DNA of 64,000 nucleotides, from positions 1-64,000 of the forward strand of contig JARWBI010000009.1 of the NCBI GenBank assembly GCA_029846755.1. The letters run 5' to 3'. How positions within the stretch are numbered: position 1 is the stretch's first letter; each line of letters opens with the position of its first letter. The notes under the pieces are model-generated. The model searched no databases. It was not told the origin of the DNA and worked only from the letters and a program-made list of their open reading frames with translations. The DNA comes from Falsirhodobacter flavus (GTDB taxonomy: Bacteria > Pseudomonadota > Alphaproteobacteria > Rhodobacterales > Rhodobacteraceae). The position numbers and the translations under genes are program-made. Shown piece by piece: positions 60,799 through 64,000 of the stretch.

Positions 60799-61852
60799 GC
60801 GCACCCCCGGCAAAGACCAGCGCCCGCGCCGGGTCGATCACCAGCGCGATGCGGCTGCCAAGGGCAAGGTGACGCGGGCTGTGAAAGATCATCTCCATCC
60901 CGCTGTCCGTCCGGGCGGTGCCGACATGCTCGCGCCCGCGATATTCGATGGTTTCGACCGTGGCGGGCAGGCCGTCGGTGCCAAGCGCCACATCATCGCC
61001 CCGCGCGGCCAGCACGGCATTGTCGCCCACCGCCAGAGCATCCATAGCGCGGCCCGACAGTTCCGCGCTGCCGACGGCGATGAAGGCGGTCCCGCCCTCG
61101 ATCCGCGTGACGCGGCCCGCGACCTTGTTGCGGAACCCCATGAACTCGGCCACGTCCAGAAAGGCGGGGCTTTCGTATAATTCATGCGGCGTGCCAACCT
61201 GCCGGATGGACCCGTCGCGCAGAACGACGATGCGGTCGGCCAGCGACAGCGCCTCGTCCTGATCGTGGGTGACGTAGATGGTTGTCGCACCAAGCTGGTT
61301 GTGGATGCGCCGGATCTCGGCCCGCATTTCAAGCCGCAGCTTGGCATCGAGGTTCGACAGCGGCTCGTCCATCAGCACCAAAGGCGGTTCGATCACGATG
61401 GCGCGGGCGATGGCGACGCGCTGCTGCTGCCCGCCCGAAAGCTGGCCGGGCAGCTTGTCGCCCTGACCTTGCAGCCGCACCAGCGCCAGTGCGGCTTCGG
61501 CCCGGCGGGTTACTTCGGCGCCGGGCAGCCCGCGCATCTTCAGCCCGAAGCCGACGTTCTGCAGCACCGTCATATGCGGAAACAGGGCATAGTTCTGGAA
61601 CACCATGCCGAAGCCGCGATCTTCGGGCTTCAACTGGTCGATCCGCCGTCCGTCAAGGAAGATGCCGCCCCCGGTGGTGCCCAGAAGCCCCGCGATGCAG
61701 TTGAGCGCGGTGGACTTGCCGCAGCCCGACGGGCCGAGAAGGGCGATGAATTCGCCCTTCCCGACCGTCAGGTCGATTTCGTTCAGCGCGTTGAAGGCCC
61801 CGAACGACCGGCTCATCCGGTCGAGTCGAAGTTCGGTAAAAGATGCGGACAT
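60791..61852 (-). CDS. ABC transporter ATP-binding protein, PotA/FbpC type
   Basis: A 353-residue ATPase: Walker [11 protein letters not shown]-loop [13 protein letters not shown], signature [15 protein letters not shown], Walker [22 protein letters not shown] switch and a C-terminal TOBE domain. The ATG at 61852 has GGAG upstream. The ATPase gene follows the binding-protein gene, unlike the other pot-like set in this window, where it is last. Confidence 0.94.
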   Translation of the reverse strand: MSASFTELRLDRMSRSFGAFNALNEIDLTVGKGEFIALLGPSGCGKSTALNCIAGLLGTTGGGIFLDGRRIDQLKPEDRGFGMVFQNYALFPHMTVLQNVGFGLKMRGLPGAEVTRRAEAALALVRLQGQGDKLPGQLSGGQQQRVAIARAIVIEPPLVLMDEPLSNLDAKLRLEMRAEIRRIHNQLGATTIYVTHDQDEALSLADRIVVLRDGSIRQVGTPHELYESPAFLDVAEFMGFRNKVAGRVTRIEGGTAFIAVGSAELSGRAMDALAVGDNAVLAARGDDVALGTDGLPATVETIEYRGREHVGTARTDSGMEMIFHSPRHLALGSRIALVIDPARALVFAGGAHG

Positions 61853-61873
61853 GCGCAGCTCCAATAAGGGGGG

Positions 61874-63040
61874 TCAGCCGGCGGCCACTTCCTCGTCCCA
61901 GCGGCGGAAGGCGGTCACCAATGCGGCAGGCTCCAGCGGCAGCTCGATCGGGTTGTTCGCGATCCAGTCCTCGTATTCGGGGCGTCCGAATTCGGCGATG
62001 ATGTCCTGGCTGGACTGCGGCGCCATCGACAAAGGCACGTCCTTGACCGCCGGACCGGGATAGAAATAGCCCGCGTCATAGGAATAGGCCTGCTGTTCGG
62101 GTTGCAGCGCAAACGCGATGAACTGCATCAGGGCTGCGATCTTTTCTTCGGACACGCCCTTGGGGATGGCGAAGTAATGTGCGTCGCAGACCCAGTGGAA
62201 GCCGTCCAGCTTGGCCACCATCGCTTCTTTCTGCACGACGCCAAGGGCGCGGGGGTTGATGTCCCAGCCGGTGGTGGTCACGGTCATGTCGCGCGTGCCC
62301 TCGCCCAGCTCCTTCATCAGCGCGCCGGTGCCTGCGGGATAATATTCGATGTGCTGGTGCAGCTCCTTGAGGTAGGCCCAAGTCTTGTCCCAACCCTTCG
62401 CGGGGTCCTTCGGGTCGGCATCCCCCAGAAGATAGGGCAGCCCCATCAGGAACGTCCGCCCCGGCCCCGAGTTCGCTGGCCGCGCATAGATGAACTTGCC
62501 GGGGTTTTCCTTGGCATAGGCCAGCAGTTCCTCGGCCGTGGTCGGCACTTTCGCGACCTTGTCCGGCATGTATTCCAGCAAGGGGCCAGAGGGGTAATAG
62601 GACACGACCACCCCTTTGCCCTGTCCCATCCCCTGCATCCGCCATGCCGGGTCCTGATAGATCGCCTGCAGATCCGGCAGCCCCGAATCCGGCAGCGCCA
62701 TGATGTCGGTCCAGATATCGTCCGCCAGCCCCGCCGAAAGCGCATCCGGCCCGATGATGACCAAGTCGATGTCCACCCGGTTCGCGCGTTGCTGCGCGCG
62801 GACCTTGCCGGGCAGTTCCGGGGCAGGGGCCTTGTTGAAGGTGAAGCGCGAGACGACATCCGGGTGCGCTGCGGCGAAGTTGTCGAAGATCGGCTGCGTC
62901 AGGGCAAGGTTGCCCGCCGCGTCGATGACGTTCAGCGCAACAGCCGATTGCGCCCAGGCGCGGCGCGGCAGGATCAGCCCCGCGCCGGTGGCCGCCCCTG
63001 CGGCGGCGATGAAACTGCGACGTGAGACTTTGGGATTCAT
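61874..63040 (-). CDS. Tat-exported ABC substrate-binding protein, family 1
   Basis: A 388-residue binding protein with a twin-arginine signal (VSRRSFIAAAGAATGAGLIL, then AWA cleavage). The mature part (VALNVIDAAGNLALTQPIFDNFAAAHPDVV) is of the putrescine/iron/thiamine type. Export by Tat suggests that the protein folds in the cytoplasm, possibly with a cofactor. GGAGGAG precedes ATG 63040. Ligand unknown. Confidence 0.92.
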   Translation of the reverse strand: MNPKVSRRSFIAAAGAATGAGLILPRRAWAQSAVALNVIDAAGNLALTQPIFDNFAAAHPDVVSRFTFNKAPAPELPGKVRAQQRANRVDIDLVIIGPDALSAGLADDIWTDIMALPDSGLPDLQAIYQDPAWRMQGMGQGKGVVVSYYPSGPLLEYMPDKVAKVPTTAEELLAYAKENPGKFIYARPANSGPGRTFLMGLPYLLGDADPKDPAKGWDKTWAYLKELHQHIEYYPAGTGALMKELGEGTRDMTVTTTGWDINPRALGVVQKEAMVAKLDGFHWVCDAHYFAIPKGVSEEKIAALMQFIAFALQPEQQAYSYDAGYFYPGPAVKDVPLSMAPQSSQDIIAEFGRPEYEDWIANNPIELPLEPAALVTAFRRWDEEVAAG

Positions 63041-63093
63041 GGCGTTCTCCTCCGGTTGCCATAGCCGCGCCCCCTCCCAAGGGCGGCGGGTCG

Positions 63094-64000
63094 TCAAAGA
63101 TATGCGGTCGACAGCGCCGGGATGAACGCGATCAGCAGAAGACCGACGATCAGCGCGGCGATATAGGGCCAGATCGCGCCCATCGCCTCGTCCGGCGGGA
63201 CGTTCCCGATCTTGCAGGCGATATAGAATCCGATGCCGATGGGCGGGGCCATCAGGCCGACGTTCATCGCGGTGACGACGACCATCGAATAATGGATGTC
63301 GTTGATGCCAAGGCTTGCGGCGATGGGGAACATGATCGGTGCCATCAGCACGATTGCCGGAAGCCCTTCCAGCACGCAGCCGAGGATCGCGAAGACGGCG
63401 ATCGTCACCAGCATATAGGTGACCCAGCCCCCCGGCAGATCCGTCACCAGCCGCGCCATGTGGAAGGCGAACCCGGTCTGCGTCAGCGCCCAGGCCATCG
63501 CCGAGGCCGCGCCAAGGATAATCAGGATCGCCCCCGACAGCGCCGCCGTCTCCACCAGCATCGACCACAGCCGCGCGGGTTTGATCCCGCCATACAGCAC
63601 CATCCCGATCACCAGCGCATAGACGACGGCCAGCGTCGACACCTCGGTCGCGGTGGCGATGCCGCCGCCGACGGCAGATCGGATCAGGAAAGGCAGCACC
63701 AGCGCCGGGGCCGCGATCACCGCCGCCTGCCCGATGACGCGCAGGGGGGCGCGGCGCACACCCTCCATCACCTCGTGCCGCGCCTTCCAGCGGGCCAGCA
63801 CCGCCAGCACCAGCAGAAGCACCATCGCGATCACGAAGCCCGAGGTGAACAGCCCCGCGATGGACACGCCCGCGACCGATCCCAGCACGATCAGCACGAT
63901 CGACGGCGGCACGGTATCGGCCATCGCCGCACCCGTTGCCAAAAGCGCGATCATCTCTTTCGGCTTGTGCCCGCGCCGCTTCATCTCGGGGAACAGGGCA
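63094..64000 (-). CDS. dctM: TRAP transporter large permease, DctM type (5' end cut off by the window edge)
   Basis: At least 302 residues of the C-terminal part of a DctM protein: GAAMADTVPPSIVLIVLGSVAGVSIAGLF, AILGCVLEGLPAIVLMAPIMFPIAASLGINDIHYSMVVV, NVGLMAPPIGIGFYIACKIG. The frame continues off the end of the window (upstream residues ALFPEMKRRGHKPKE), so about a third of the protein is missing. TRAP systems import organic acids with sodium; the binding protein and small permease should be upstream beyond 64000. It lies 53 bases before the ABC set and may share its transcript. Confidence 0.92.
   Translation of the reverse strand, partial: ALFPEMKRRGHKPKEMIALLATGAAMADTVPPSIVLIVLGSVAGVSIAGLFTSGFVIAMVLLLVLAVLARWKARHEVMEGVRRAPLRVIGQAAVIAAPALVLPFLIRSAVGGGIATATEVSTLAVVYALVIGMVLYGGIKPARLWSMLVETAALSGAILIILGAASAMAWALTQTGFAFHMARLVTDLPGGWVTYMLVTIAVFAILGCVLEGLPAIVLMAPIMFPIAASLGINDIHYSMVVVTAMNVGLMAPPIGIGFYIACKIGNVPPDEAMGAIWPYIAALIVGLLLIAFIPALSTAYL

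Noticed and set aside
1-64000. CRISPR arrays, tRNA or rRNA genes, insertion sequences and integrases
   Set aside because: No regularly spaced repeats, cloverleaf-like sequences, transposase motifs or terminal inverted repeats were seen on reading; a covariance-model or profile search would be needed to exclude small cases.

Overview
The window looks like part of a large secondary replicon (plasmid or chromid) of a marine or salt-adapted alphaproteobacterium, most likely a member of the Rhodobacterales. A complete repABC cassette sits near the middle, with its antisense RNA and two parS palindromes. Base composition is high in G+C, genes are tightly packed with many ATGA and TGATG overlaps, and the gene families (ectoine synthesis, ehu and pot type ABC importers, a VPLPA-CTERM protein, DUF982, GntR/FCD regulators) fit that group. 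The taxon is inferred from gene content only.

Positions 1-2730 hold an FdhF/YdeP-type molybdopterin oxidoreductase followed by a translationally coupled small protein. From 11397 down to 2856 on the minus strand runs an eight-gene operon: an AA_synth (DUF1185-type) protein, a three-part hydrolase/flavin reductase/Nudix-like fusion, an LLM-class flavin monooxygenase, an aldehyde dehydrogenase and a complete polyamine-type ABC importer. Next to it are a DUF1330 protein, a GntR and an IclR regulator, a succinate-semialdehyde dehydrogenase and an NCS1 permease. The same perfect palindrome, TGGTATACCA, sits in front of both the big operon and the NCS1 gene. Together this reads as an uncharacterised pathway that takes up an N-heterocyclic or betaine-like compound, opens its ring and feeds succinate semialdehyde to central metabolism. 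It is the best candidate for a new system here.

Positions 16176-21019 carry an unknown membrane protein and a three-subunit GMC/gluconate-type dehydrogenase (Tat small subunit, flavoprotein, triheme cytochrome c). Positions 21295-29470 are an osmoadaptation island: ectR, then ectA-ectB-ectC-ectD-ask, continuing into the ehuBCDA ectoine importer. After this come a proline-racemase-family enzyme that lacks both catalytic cysteines, the 5-oxoprolinase genes pxpABC, a GH114 hydrolase, a VapBC module, an SDR, a manganese catalase and several small genes (29629-39675).

Positions 39762-41114 hold an AhpD-like protein and an ECF41 sigma factor with its characteristic promoter. The replication and partition region is 41222-44628. 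Beyond it are an SDR/NTF2 pair with a divergent LysR gene broken by an amber codon, a GH65 phosphorylase with beta-phosphoglucomutase, and a stretch with few genes that contains three very small reading frames (50060-51027). A sugar-acid island follows (51067-59066: KdgD/DapA-like enzyme, GntR, dipeptide-type ABC importer, enolase-superfamily dehydratase). The window ends in a second polyamine/iron-type ABC importer and the truncated start of a TRAP large permease gene (59079-64000). No rRNA, tRNA, CRISPR array, transposase or integrase was seen.
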